Shown in pieces: positions 13,716-19,596 of a stretch of DNA of 19,596 nucleotides. The notes under the pieces were generated by a model. It searched no databases. It saw nothing but the letters and a program-made list of their open reading frames with translations, and was not told where the DNA came from. A program made the translations under genes and the position numbers. Location: contig CAJKNS010000011.1 in the NCBI GenBank assembly GCA_905201305.1, positions 1 to 19,596 on the forward strand. The letters run 5' to 3'. The DNA is from an uncultured Eubacteriales bacterium (GTDB lineage: Bacteria; Bacillota; Clostridia; Oscillospirales; Oscillospiraceae). Each line of letters begins with the position of its first letter. Position 1 is the stretch's first letter.

Positions 13716-13746
13716 AAGGGCATGCGCCAAATTGGTGCATGCCCTT
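13716..13746. terminator. Bidirectional terminator after lysR
   Basis: A 10-bp perfect stem AAGGGCATGC/GCATGCCCTT extended by three pairs (one G-U) around an AAATT loop lies between the LysR stop (13703) and the stop of the convergent flavoprotein gene (13763). U-tracts are short on both sides. Confidence 0.65.
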
Positions 13747-13762
13747 CCTCATACAGGTTCGC

Positions 13763-14374
13763 TTATCGAATGAAGTTTGTGGCAACCCGGGGCTCCGGCT
13801 CCGAATGGGGCTGACCGCCTGCGGCAATGCTTTTCAGCATCCATGCCATGTTGTGACCAAGGGTGCGCATGGTTTGCAGTCCCTCCAGATCCTGCATTAC
13901 ATCCTCGGGACAGTGACCGTGTACGCCGTTCCAATACTGAGAGGACACAATGGGCATCTGGTTGATGGTAAAATATTTGTTCAGCCGGTCAAAGGTGGCA
14001 GTGGTGCCGCTGCGGCGAGCGCTGACCACTGCTGCAGCGGGCTTGTATGCAAAACCGCTGCCGGAATAGAATGCGCGGTCCAGCAGGGCACACAATGCAC
14101 CGTTGGGACCGGCATAGTAGACCGGAGAACCGATGACAATGCCGTCAGCTGCCTGCATTTTTGCGGATAGCTCGTTGGCTGGATCGTCGGTAAAGACGCA
14201 GTGCCCCAGCTTTCTGCATGCGCCGCAAGCAGTGCAGCCATGAACGGCTTTGGTGCCGATGTGAAAAATCTCGGTTTCCACGCCGTCCTGCTCCAATGCC
14301 TTTGCAACCTCGGAAAGCGCAGTGAATGTGCAGCCGTTTTTGTGGGGGCTGCCGTTGACGAGTAATACCTTCAT
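13763..14374 (-). CDS. NADPH-dependent FMN reductase / iron-sulfur flavoprotein-like protein
   Basis: A 203-aa flavodoxin-like protein. The N-terminal MKVLLVNGSPHKNGCT has the FMN-binding GSPHKNG loop (8-14). C47-x2-C50-x2-C53-x5-C59 (HGCTACGACRKLGHC) matches the compact cysteine motif of archaeal and clostridial iron-sulfur flavoproteins that bind FMN plus [4Fe-4S]. DGIVIGSPVYYAGPNGALCA follows as the second flavin loop. ATG 14374 follows AAGGAGGA by 6 nt and is preferred to a longer frame reaching 14449, which would overlap the promoter. It is monocistronic, divergent from the DUF134/NifX fusion. Such proteins pass electrons between ferredoxin and small acceptors (oxygen, quinones, aromatics); the acceptor here is unknown. 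Confidence 0.88.
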   Translation of the reverse strand: MKVLLVNGSPHKNGCTFTALSEVAKALEQDGVETEIFHIGTKAVHGCTACGACRKLGHCVFTDDPANELSAKMQAADGIVIGSPVYYAGPNGALCALLDRAFYSGSGFAYKPAAAVVSARRSGTTATFDRLNKYFTINQMPIVSSQYWNGVHGHCPEDVMQDLEGLQTMRTLGHNMAWMLKSIAAGGQPHSEPEPRVATNFIR

Positions 14375-14408
14375 GAGAATTCCTCCTTGTTGCCTGTGGG
14401 ATGGGATC

Positions 14409-14437
14409 ATTATACTACATTGGAAATGACCTTGCAA
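14409..14437 (-). promoter_or_regulatory. Promoter of the iron-sulfur flavoprotein gene
   Basis: On the minus strand TTGCAA (plus 14432-14437), a 17-bp spacer and TATAAT (plus 14409-14414) make a near-consensus promoter 35 bp before the ATG at 14374. Confidence 0.8.
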
Positions 14438-14452
14438 ACGGTCAAACATGGG

Positions 14453-14481
14453 TTGCTTTTTCTAAAATGACGTGATATAAT
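14453..14481 (+). promoter_or_regulatory. Promoter of the DUF134/NifX gene
   Basis: TTGCTT (14453-14458), a 17-bp spacer and TATAAT (14476-14481) lie 32 bp before the preferred start. With the divergent promoter at 14409-14437 the two -35 boxes are only 15 bp apart, so one bound regulator could affect both genes. Confidence 0.75.
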
Positions 14482-14493
14482 CGGTATATACCG
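14482..14493. promoter_or_regulatory. Palindrome CGGTATATACCG at the transcription start
   Basis: A perfect 12-bp palindrome directly after the -10 box covers the predicted +1. This is a classical repressor position. The helix-turn-helix (DUF134) half of the gene product is a candidate binder, which is inference. Confidence 0.5.
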
Positions 14494-14513
14494 GAAATAA
14501 AGAGGGGATGCCA

Positions 14514-15272
14514 ATGCCAAGACCCCAGCGATGCCGCAGAATTTGCGGAATGCCCCAGGTTACATCCTTTTGCCCGGCGCAGCAGCAGGGAGAAGTGCCG
14601 ATCCTGCTGACCCTGGACGAATACGAGGTGATTCGTTTGGTGGACCTGGAGGGGAAAAGTCATGGTGAGTGTGCGGTACAAATGGATATTTCGCGCTCTA
14701 CCGTGCAGGAAATTTACGAAAGCGCCCGGAAGAAAATCGCGGCGTGTTTGGTGCATGGACGGCAGCTGGTGATCACCGGCGGAAACTATCGGGTTTGCGG
14801 CGGTCAGGAGCTGGGTCGATGCGGACAGTGCTGCCGTCAAGGGGCGAAATTTGCGCAAGCGGCACAGAAAAATGAAACAGAACAAGGAGATCAGACGATG
14901 AAAATTGCAGTTACGTATGAGGATGGACAGATTTTTCAGCATTTTGGACACACGGCGCAGTTCAAAATCTATGATGTGGCGGACGGCAAGGTGGTAAGTG
15001 CCCAGGTGGTGGGAACCGGCGGCAGCGGACATGGCGCATTGGCTGGCTTTTTGATGCAGCAGGGGGTTACGGCTCTGATCTGCGGCGGCATTGGCGGCGG
15101 TGCCCAGGCGGCGCTGGCAAATGCGGGAATTACGCTCTACGGCGGCGTCAGCGGCAGTGCAGACGAGGCGGTTGCGGCGCTGCTGGACGGAACGCTGGGC
15201 TATAATCCCAATGTTCAATGTAATCACCATGACCATCAGGCTGGTCACAGCTGCGGCAATCACGGCGAATAA
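14514..15272 (+). CDS. DUF134 helix-turn-helix protein fused to a NifX/NifB-type cofactor-binding domain
   Basis: Residues 1-128 are DUF134-like: MPRPQRCRRICGMPQVTSFC, LDEYEVIRLVDLEGKSHGEC and the HTH segment MDISRSTVQEIYESARKKIA, ending in a Cys-rich patch (CGGQELGRCGQCC). Residues 129-252 are a dinitrogenase Fe-Mo-cofactor biosynthesis domain (MKIAVTYEDGQIFQHFGHTA, with FKIYDV and ICGGIGGGAQAAL), ending in a His/Cys-rich tail (CNHHDHQAGHSCGNH). ATG 14514 is preferred to ATG 14508 because GAGGGG (14502-14507) lies 6 nt before it. No nif genes are present, so a role in binding an Fe-S or Mo-type metal centre outside nitrogen fixation is more likely. An internal ribosome site before codon 129 suggests the second domain is also made alone. 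Confidence 0.88.
   Translation: MPRPQRCRRICGMPQVTSFCPAQQQGEVPILLTLDEYEVIRLVDLEGKSHGECAVQMDISRSTVQEIYESARKKIAACLVHGRQLVITGGNYRVCGGQELGRCGQCCRQGAKFAQAAQKNETEQGDQTMKIAVTYEDGQIFQHFGHTAQFKIYDVADGKVVSAQVVGTGGSGHGALAGFLMQQGVTALICGGIGGGAQAALANAGITLYGGVSGSADEAVAALLDGTLGYNPNVQCNHHDHQAGHSCGNHGE
14884..15272 (+). CDS. Possible internal product: NifX-like domain alone (CDS 14898-15272)
   Basis: AAGGAG (14884-14889) lies 8 nt before an in-frame ATG (14898-14900), which is codon 129 of the fusion and the natural first residue of a free NifX-like protein (MKIAVTYEDG). A separate 124-aa domain would result. The entry begins at the ribosome site. This may be a relic of two formerly separate genes or a working second start; the sequence alone does not decide. 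Confidence 0.5.
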
Positions 15273-15284
15273 TCAGAGGTCCAT

Positions 15285-15316
15285 CCGGCGGCAGAGAAAT
15301 GGTTCCCTGCCGCCGG
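15285..15316 (+). terminator. GC-rich hairpin after the DUF134/NifX gene
   Basis: A perfect 10-bp GC-rich stem closely follows the stop codon. The lack of a T-tract makes it a weak intrinsic terminator; it may protect the mRNA 3' end instead. Confidence 0.4.
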
Positions 15317-15455
15317 TGCTGCACAAAATGGGGAAAACGCAAATCCGTGTGTTGAGAAAGATCGGCGGCTACAACCATTTGTGCTCAATGGTTTGATTGT
15401 TGCGAATTGAACATTTTTTCTTTTCCTGTACTGTGCCATCGAGTATAATATATAA

Positions 15456-15615
15456 GGCAACACCGCGCAAATACGCCTTCGGATTCTGACGGATCTTTTT
15501 CGCCAGAAATGCGTTAGGAAAACCTTGAAATACACAAAGTATTCCTGCGGTTTTCCACCTTTTTCTGACGAGAAATTTCTCGTCAGACTCTCTTGCCGAT
15601 TTGTGCGGTATTGCC
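15456..15615. mobile_element. MITE-like element, copy 2, upstream of the second lipoprotein gene
   Basis: This has the same 160-bp length and terminal inverted repeats as the copy at 2396-2555, with about 10 substitutions. It is bordered by ATAA on the left and CTAA on the right. The left flank TATATAA is shared with copy 1, suggesting insertion into an A/T-rich TATATAA-like target. It lies in the probable 5' leader of the 15690 gene. Confidence 0.85.
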
Positions 15616-15689
15616 CTAAGACCCCGCCGATATATGACAAATTTCGGCGGATCAATCATAACTGAATAAAGAAGAAAGGGGACGTATCC

Positions 15690-17417
15690 TTGAAAAAAAG
15701 AATTGTTACCATGTTGATCGCCCTGAGCCTTACAGCCGGAATGCTGGCAGGCTGCGGCGGAAATGCTGCTTCTTCGACGGCAGCAGAAAGCGCGAGCTCC
15801 GTCTCTGTGGCTGCACCCACAGAGCAGCCGACCACGGCACCGCAGTCGGTGCAGGAGGCGGAAGAAAGCGCGGCGGAGTCTCAGGAATCCCAGATGGAAG
15901 AAACGACTAATTTCCAGCTGGCGGAATCCGTGGATTTGCCCATTACCGATGAGCTGACCACATTCAGCATGTGGTGCGGCGCACCACCCGGAGGACTTTC
16001 CGTGGTTGGTTCCCCAATCATGGAGTACATCACCGAAAAGACCAACATCTCTCTGGAGCTGCTGGAGCAGAACATGATGACCGCCAATGAGAAGTTTAAC
16101 CTGATGGTGGCGTCTCAGGATTATCCGGACATCATCTCCGCATTTGATGAGAGCTATGCCGGCGGCGCGGTAAAGGGCTATGAGGACGATGTTATCATCG
16201 ATCTGACTGACCTAATGGAGGAAAATGCGCCCAACTATTTGGCATACATCGGGCAGGATCAGCAGAACTATCGGGACGCTTATAACGATGCCGGTCAGAT
16301 GCTTTTCATGAACGGCTATAACGACTACTATGTTCAGGCACGCGGCAATGTTATTCGCCAGGACCTGCTGGATAAGCTGGGACTGGATATTCCCGTGACC
16401 TATGACGATTATCACGACGTACTGGAAGCCTTTAAGAACGATGGCATTGAGTATCCCATCTGGATGCCCCAGGCGCTGCAGGGCGGCGCGCTGCTTTCCG
16501 CGGGCTTCGGCGTATCCGGCTATACCCTTCAGCAGACCGGTACCCACTTCTTCCAGAAGGACGGCACCGTCTACTCCAGCTTCCTCACTGAGGAATACCG
16601 GGAGTTCCTGAAGCTCATGGCACAGTGGTATTCCGAGGGCTTGATGGCAAAGGATTTCTATGCCATCGTGGATGACATGGGCTCCGCCAGCGAGCCGCAG
16701 ATTCTCAATGGCAACGTTGGCGTGTGGTACCATATGGCAGACAAAATCGGCACCTACAACAAGAGCGCTTCTGTAGAGGGCTTCCATGCGGTGGGGCTTG
16801 CCGATGCGGTACAGCAGGAGGGTGACATCAGCCACTTCTACCAGAATGAGGGCAGCAGCAAAACCACCAATAAGGGAATCTCCATCTCCGTTCAGGCAGA
16901 GAATCCGGCGGATATCCTGCGGTTCTTCGACTGGTTCTTCACCAAGGAGGGCAGCACCGTTGCCAACTATGGCATTGAGGGCACCAGCTTTGAATACGAT
17001 GCCGAAGGCGTGCCGCAGTACACCGATTTGATTGCCAACAATCCGGATTATACCTTCCAGCAGATTGCACTGCTTTATTGCTGGGTAGATATTCCCACCA
17101 TTGTGGACCGTGACCGCTCCTTCCATGCAACCTATACCCAGGATTCCATGGATGCCATTGCGCTTTATGGTGAGAACACCGACGGCGCTTACGAAATGCC
17201 CACCCGGCTGAGCTTTACCGCCGCCGAGAGTGACGAATATGCTTCTACCATTGGCGATATCGAAACCCGTGCCGATGAGCAGATTGTCCGCTTTGTGATC
17301 GGTGAGCTGAACTTTGAGGACGATTGGGACGACTTTGTTCAGGAACTCAAGGACATGGGTCTGGAGCGCTGCGTTGAACTGAAGCAGGCTGCACTGGACC
17401 GTTACTATCAGCGTTAA
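15690..17417 (+). CDS. Extracellular solute-binding lipoprotein (ABC-type, family 1-like), copy 2
   Basis: A 575-aa lipoprotein starting at TTG 15690, 8 nt after AAAGGGG. The signal peptide MKKRIVTMLIALSLTAGMLAGC gives lipidated Cys22, followed by a Ser/Glu/Gln-rich linker to about residue 70. It is paralogous to 9989-11725: compare GYEDDVIIDLTDLMEENAPNY with YSDDVIMDLSTYAEDWAPDY, and DDWDDFVQELKDMGLERC with TDWDSYVQTVHTMGMDQC. Other typical segments are DIPVTYDDYHDVLEAF and RFFDWFFTKEGSTVANYGIEG. No permease is nearby; the next gene encodes a beta-helix protein, so any link is to that. Ligand unknown (sugar or peptide binding is family knowledge, not read from the residues). Confidence 0.88.
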   Translation: MKKRIVTMLIALSLTAGMLAGCGGNAASSTAAESASSVSVAAPTEQPTTAPQSVQEAEESAAESQESQMEETTNFQLAESVDLPITDELTTFSMWCGAPPGGLSVVGSPIMEYITEKTNISLELLEQNMMTANEKFNLMVASQDYPDIISAFDESYAGGAVKGYEDDVIIDLTDLMEENAPNYLAYIGQDQQNYRDAYNDAGQMLFMNGYNDYYVQARGNVIRQDLLDKLGLDIPVTYDDYHDVLEAFKNDGIEYPIWMPQALQGGALLSAGFGVSGYTLQQTGTHFFQKDGTVYSSFLTEEYREFLKLMAQWYSEGLMAKDFYAIVDDMGSASEPQILNGNVGVWYHMADKIGTYNKSASVEGFHAVGLADAVQQEGDISHFYQNEGSSKTTNKGISISVQAENPADILRFFDWFFTKEGSTVANYGIEGTSFEYDAEGVPQYTDLIANNPDYTFQQIALLYCWVDIPTIVDRDRSFHATYTQDSMDAIALYGENTDGAYEMPTRLSFTAAESDEYASTIGDIETRADEQIVRFVIGELNFEDDWDDFVQELKDMGLERCVELKQAALDRYYQR

Positions 17418-17423
17418 CAATTA

Positions 17424-17450
17424 CCGGGTACTCCCAATTGGAGTACCCGG
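17424..17450 (+). terminator. Hairpin after the second lipoprotein gene
   Basis: A perfect 11-bp stem CCGGGTACTCC/GGAGTACCCGG with a 5-nt CAATT loop lies 7 bp after the stop. It is followed by AATCAAAATC rather than a T-tract, so termination would be partial or Rho-assisted. Confidence 0.5.
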
Positions 17451-17504
17451 AATCAAAATCTGAAGCATAACCAATGGGTTGTAGTAGTACGGTAAATTTC
17501 GTAT

Positions 17505-17533
17505 TTTACAATATGCTCGATGGGTGCTATGAT
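17505..17533 (+). promoter_or_regulatory. Promoter of the beta-helix gene
   Basis: TTTACA (17505-17510), a 17-bp spacer and TATGAT (17528-17533) lie 68 bp before the ATG at 17602. A GTAAA...TTTAC dyad (about 17492-17509) overlaps the -35 box and could be an operator. The gene therefore need not depend on the upstream lipoprotein transcript. Confidence 0.65.
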
Positions 17534-17601
17534 ATTAACAGTTAGGATACAACATAATGGCAGCGCCCGTACCAATTTTACATTTTAAGGAGGCAAACCA
17601 C

Positions 17602-19530
17602 ATGAATCAGATTGTATTCGCTTCTGGCGAGCATCTCATTGCGGAAAACCTGAAAACAGAGTTCCTGACCATTGAGGCAGGAGCAGAGCTGAAAGCACCC
17701 GAGGGAAAATACCTTGCCCTGACGGTCAATGGCTGCGTCCATCCCATTGCAGCCGGAAGCTATCACGGTGATGTGGAAATTACCGTGGCAGAGCCGGTAA
17801 CGGAGGAGACCTATCCCTCTGTCCGCCGGAAGAGCCCCATTCCGCTGGAGGCTGCCATCAGCGTCAAGGACGGCAAGCTGGTTCCGGCGCAGGGGGTTGC
17901 GGCTGCGGTTCAGCATGGCACCGTTACCGATACCCAGGCAGAGGATATCTTTATTGCCACTGATGCGCCGGATTTTGCGGGCATCGTAGTAGACGGCAAG
18001 GGCAGCTATACCATTAACCGGGCAAGAATCTGCCTGGAGGGTGAGGGCAGCAACGACTTTGTTGGCATGGGTGCAGGCGTGGCAGCCATTGGCGACGCGG
18101 ATGTGACCATCAACGACAGTGAGATCAATCTGAGCTCCGTGACCCGCTGCGCAGTGCATGTGGGCGGCACCGGCACCGTTACGGTCAACAACACCAAGAT
18201 GTATAACATCTCCCCCAAGGTGGAGATGGGCAACTGGAGCTGGGGCATTGCCATTCGCGGCACCAACCGCCTGTGCCAACTGGCAGACGACGGCACCGTC
18301 CATTATAACGGCTGCACCATGCGGTCCAACGGCTGGGGCATTCTGTCTGTAGACGGCTCCAACTATGCCCATATGTTCGTGGAGAACTGTGATATGGAGT
18401 TGGAGGGCGCAGACTCTCATGGCTATGGCGTGTTCTGCATCGGACCTACCGATATGCACCTCAAGAACACCAAGCTCACTGCCAACGGCTTCCCGCTGCT
18501 GCTCCGCGGTATGGAGCGGAAGGGCATTCTGGAGGTCACCGATGGCTGCGAAATCCGTGGTCGCCGGTTTGCACTCCATGCTCAGGGCGACACCGGCAGC
18601 GTGGTGACCATCAAGGACTCCAAGCTGATTACCGACAAGGCAACCATGCTGATTAAGGGCTCCACCGGCACCGTTTACAACATTGAAAACACCGTGGCAG
18701 CACCCGGCGACGGGCAGATTCTCCAGCTCATCGACAGCGATGATCCCGGTCTGCACGGCACCTTTGTGGATGTCAGCGTTTACGACAAGGCAGACACCTA
18801 TATGGAGGGCAGAAACCTGACCCAGCCCGATCCTGAGGATGATATCACCCTGAATATCACCGACTGTGACTGGAAGGGCAACCTGCTGAACTCCACCTCT
18901 AACCTGCCTTCCCTTGCCAGCAAGGATGCACCCAAGGAGCTGGTGCTTCGGGATGCAAAGGCACCCGGTGAGCTGGGCAACGAGGGTAAGGTCAGCGGCA
19001 AGCCTCCGATGATGGGGGATATGCCCGGAATGCCTCCCATGGGCGGACCTGGTGGTCCTGGCGGTCCCGGTGCACCCGGCGGAATGCCTCCTATGGGCGG
19101 ACCTGGCGGACCCGGTGGTCCTGGCGGTCCTGGCGGTATGCCCGGCGGCGGAATGCCTCCCTTTATGATGGGCGATGCACCCAAGAACCTGGCGCTGAAC
19201 CTGAAGAACACCAAGCTGGAGGGTATCGTTTCCTCTGCAACACAGCATTACCGTGAGGGGCTGAAGTTCCTGGAGGAGACGATTCGTGAGGAGCTGTCCA
19301 ATGTGACCCAGACGCCTGCACCCACCGTCAACAACGGCGTGCTGGTAGCCCTGGACGAGAAGAGCATCTGGACCGTTACCGGCGACAGCTATATCACCAG
19401 CCTGACGCTGGCTGAGGGGGCAGTCGTAAAGGCGCCCGAGGGCAAGAAGCTGGAAGTGACCGTTGACGGCAAGGCTGCCGAGCTTGCTGCCGGCACCATC
19501 ACCGGTAAGATCCACATTGCGGTGATTTAA
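17602..19530 (+). CDS. Parallel beta-helix protein with a Gly-Pro-rich insert and repeated end modules
   Basis: The function is not recognised. The 642-aa product starts at ATG 17602 after TAAGGAGG (17586-17592) and shows no signal peptide, lipobox or membrane helix. Residues about 100-455 carry short beta-strand repeats of right-handed beta-helix style (VTINDSEINLSSV, VTVNNTKMYNIS, MHLKNTKLTANG, VVTIKDSKLITD, LNITDCDWKG). Residues about 465-525 are a Gly/Pro/Met-rich insert, GMPPMGGPGGPGGPG-like, encoded by two 54-bp DNA repeats. NLALNLKNTKLEGIVSS then resumes a helix-like turn. The first and last about 45 residues are related (LTIEAGAELKAPEGK and LTLAEGAVVKAPEGK). Adhesin-, polysaccharide-lyase- or scaffold-like roles are possible, but the lack of an export signal argues against a simple secreted protein. 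Confidence 0.8.
   Translation: MNQIVFASGEHLIAENLKTEFLTIEAGAELKAPEGKYLALTVNGCVHPIAAGSYHGDVEITVAEPVTEETYPSVRRKSPIPLEAAISVKDGKLVPAQGVAAAVQHGTVTDTQAEDIFIATDAPDFAGIVVDGKGSYTINRARICLEGEGSNDFVGMGAGVAAIGDADVTINDSEINLSSVTRCAVHVGGTGTVTVNNTKMYNISPKVEMGNWSWGIAIRGTNRLCQLADDGTVHYNGCTMRSNGWGILSVDGSNYAHMFVENCDMELEGADSHGYGVFCIGPTDMHLKNTKLTANGFPLLLRGMERKGILEVTDGCEIRGRRFALHAQGDTGSVVTIKDSKLITDKATMLIKGSTGTVYNIENTVAAPGDGQILQLIDSDDPGLHGTFVDVSVYDKADTYMEGRNLTQPDPEDDITLNITDCDWKGNLLNSTSNLPSLASKDAPKELVLRDAKAPGELGNEGKVSGKPPMMGDMPGMPPMGGPGGPGGPGAPGGMPPMGGPGGPGGPGGPGGMPGGGMPPFMMGDAPKNLALNLKNTKLEGIVSSATQHYREGLKFLEETIREELSNVTQTPAPTVNNGVLVALDEKSIWTVTGDSYITSLTLAEGAVVKAPEGKKLEVTVDGKAAELAAGTITGKIHIAVI
19027..19134 (+). repeat. 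Two tandem 54-bp repeats encoding an 18-residue Gly-Pro-Met unit
   Basis: Units at 19027-19080 and 19081-19134 encode GMPPMGGPGGPGGPGAPG and GMPPMGGPGGPGGPGGPG. Most DNA differences are silent third-base changes; the clearest coding change is Ala to Gly. Partial copies flank them (GDMPGMPPM before; GMPGGGMPPFMM after). The tract is not strict collagen G-x-y: it is mostly Gly-Gly-Pro runs, predicting a flexible or polyproline/glycine-II-like loop. Confidence 0.85.
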
Positions 19531-19560
19531 CCCGATTGAATGGCTTCATAGTGTGAATAA

Positions 19561-19592
19561 GGGCGCGCTGCAATGGATGTTGCAGCGCGCCC
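19561..19592 (+). terminator. Terminator after the beta-helix gene (at the window end)
   Basis: A perfect 13-bp stem GGGCGCGCTGCAA/TTGCAGCGCGCCC with a 6-nt loop, preceded by AATAA. The window stops four bases later (AATT), so the U-tract cannot be checked. Confidence 0.75.
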
Positions 19593-19596
19593 AATT

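Larger units (their letters stand above)
15273..15689. other. 417-bp intergenic stretch with hairpins and a mobile element
   Basis: No gene is supported here. It contains a 10-bp perfect stem CCGGCGGCAG/CTGCCGCCGG (15285-15316, 12-nt loop) 12 bp after the fusion-gene stop, without a U-tract; a TATAAT at 15444-15449 with no good -35; MITE copy 2 (15456-15615); and a CCGCCGA/TCGGCGG hairpin (15624-15650) just before the next ribosome site. If the TATAAT is used, the transcript of the downstream lipoprotein gene begins with the MITE. Confidence 0.6.

Noticed and set aside
14514..15272. Evidence for nitrogen fixation
   Set aside because: NifX-like domains occur widely outside diazotrophs and no nif structural or assembly genes are present.
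16212..17420. 402-codon - strand frame opposite the second lipoprotein gene
   Set aside because: Antisense shadow of a gene with lipobox and paralogue; no ribosome site or domain.
19027..19170. Collagen triple-helix domain
   Set aside because: The tract is mainly Gly-Gly-Pro with Met, not a sustained Gly-x-y register, and is short.
17578..19515. Long - strand frame (645 codons) opposite the beta-helix gene
   Set aside because: Antisense shadow; the + frame has AAGGAGG, a promoter and coherent beta-helix repeats, while the - product has no recognisable domain.

Overview
The window looks like a chromosomal segment of a gut-type Clostridia, probably Oscillospiraceae or a relative. The base composition is moderately GC-rich, Shine-Dalgarno sites are strong AGGAGG types, the lipoproteins carry Firmicutes-style lipoboxes, and there is a 160-bp inverted-repeat mobile element of a kind I associate (from memory, not a search) with Faecalibacterium/Subdoligranulum-like genomes. 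The genus is inference.

Layout. (1) 1-131: the 3' end of a tRNA-Tyr gene, followed by two intrinsic terminators. (2) 208-6388: a type I-C CRISPR-Cas locus on the + strand: cas3, cas5c, cas8c (with a well-supported internal start for cas11c) and cas7c, then the wreck of the adaptation genes, a leader and a very small array of two intact repeats, two 34-nt spacers and a degenerate third repeat. The effector genes look intact. Where cas4-cas1-cas2 should be there are only about 190 bp, holding a cas4 5' end with a nonsense codon joined to a short cas1/cas2-like scrap. A 160-bp MITE-like element sits between cas3 and cas5. (3) 6439-6996 (-): an unrecognised 185-aa protein with its own promoter and a TTTACAT/ATGTAAA inverted repeat. 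(4) 7283-9098 (+): a U32-peptidase-like protein, a GNAT acetyltransferase and a Spx/ArsC-family protein, closed by a terminator shared with the convergent cluster. (5) 9246-12626 (-): a three-gene operon encoding an enlarged flavodoxin, a solute-binding lipoprotein and a ferredoxin/MaoC-like chimera, divergent from a LysR-type regulator (12828-13703) with a clean ATAAC-N6-GTTAT operator. (6) 13763-14374 (-) an iron-sulfur flavoprotein-like protein and 14514-15272 (+) a DUF134-NifX-like fusion, sharing a divergent promoter region in which both promoters match consensus well. (7) 15690-19530 (+): a second solute-binding lipoprotein, paralogous to the first, and a 642-aa beta-helix protein with a Gly-Pro-rich insert and related N- and C-terminal modules. 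The window ends in a terminator hairpin.

How the parts work together. The CRISPR locus should still be able to make crRNA (Cas5c), assemble Cascade (Cas5c, Cas7c, Cas8c, Cas11c) and degrade DNA (Cas3), but it appears unable to acquire spacers without adaptation genes supplied from elsewhere. The second half is a redox and ligand-binding neighbourhood: two related binding lipoproteins with no permease genes in the window, two flavin proteins, an iron-sulfur/hotdog chimera and a NifX-like metal-cofactor-binding protein. Their substrate cannot be read from the sequence. The best candidates for something undescribed are the LysR-flavodoxin-lipoprotein-ferredoxin/MaoC cluster and the beta-helix protein paired with the second lipoprotein.
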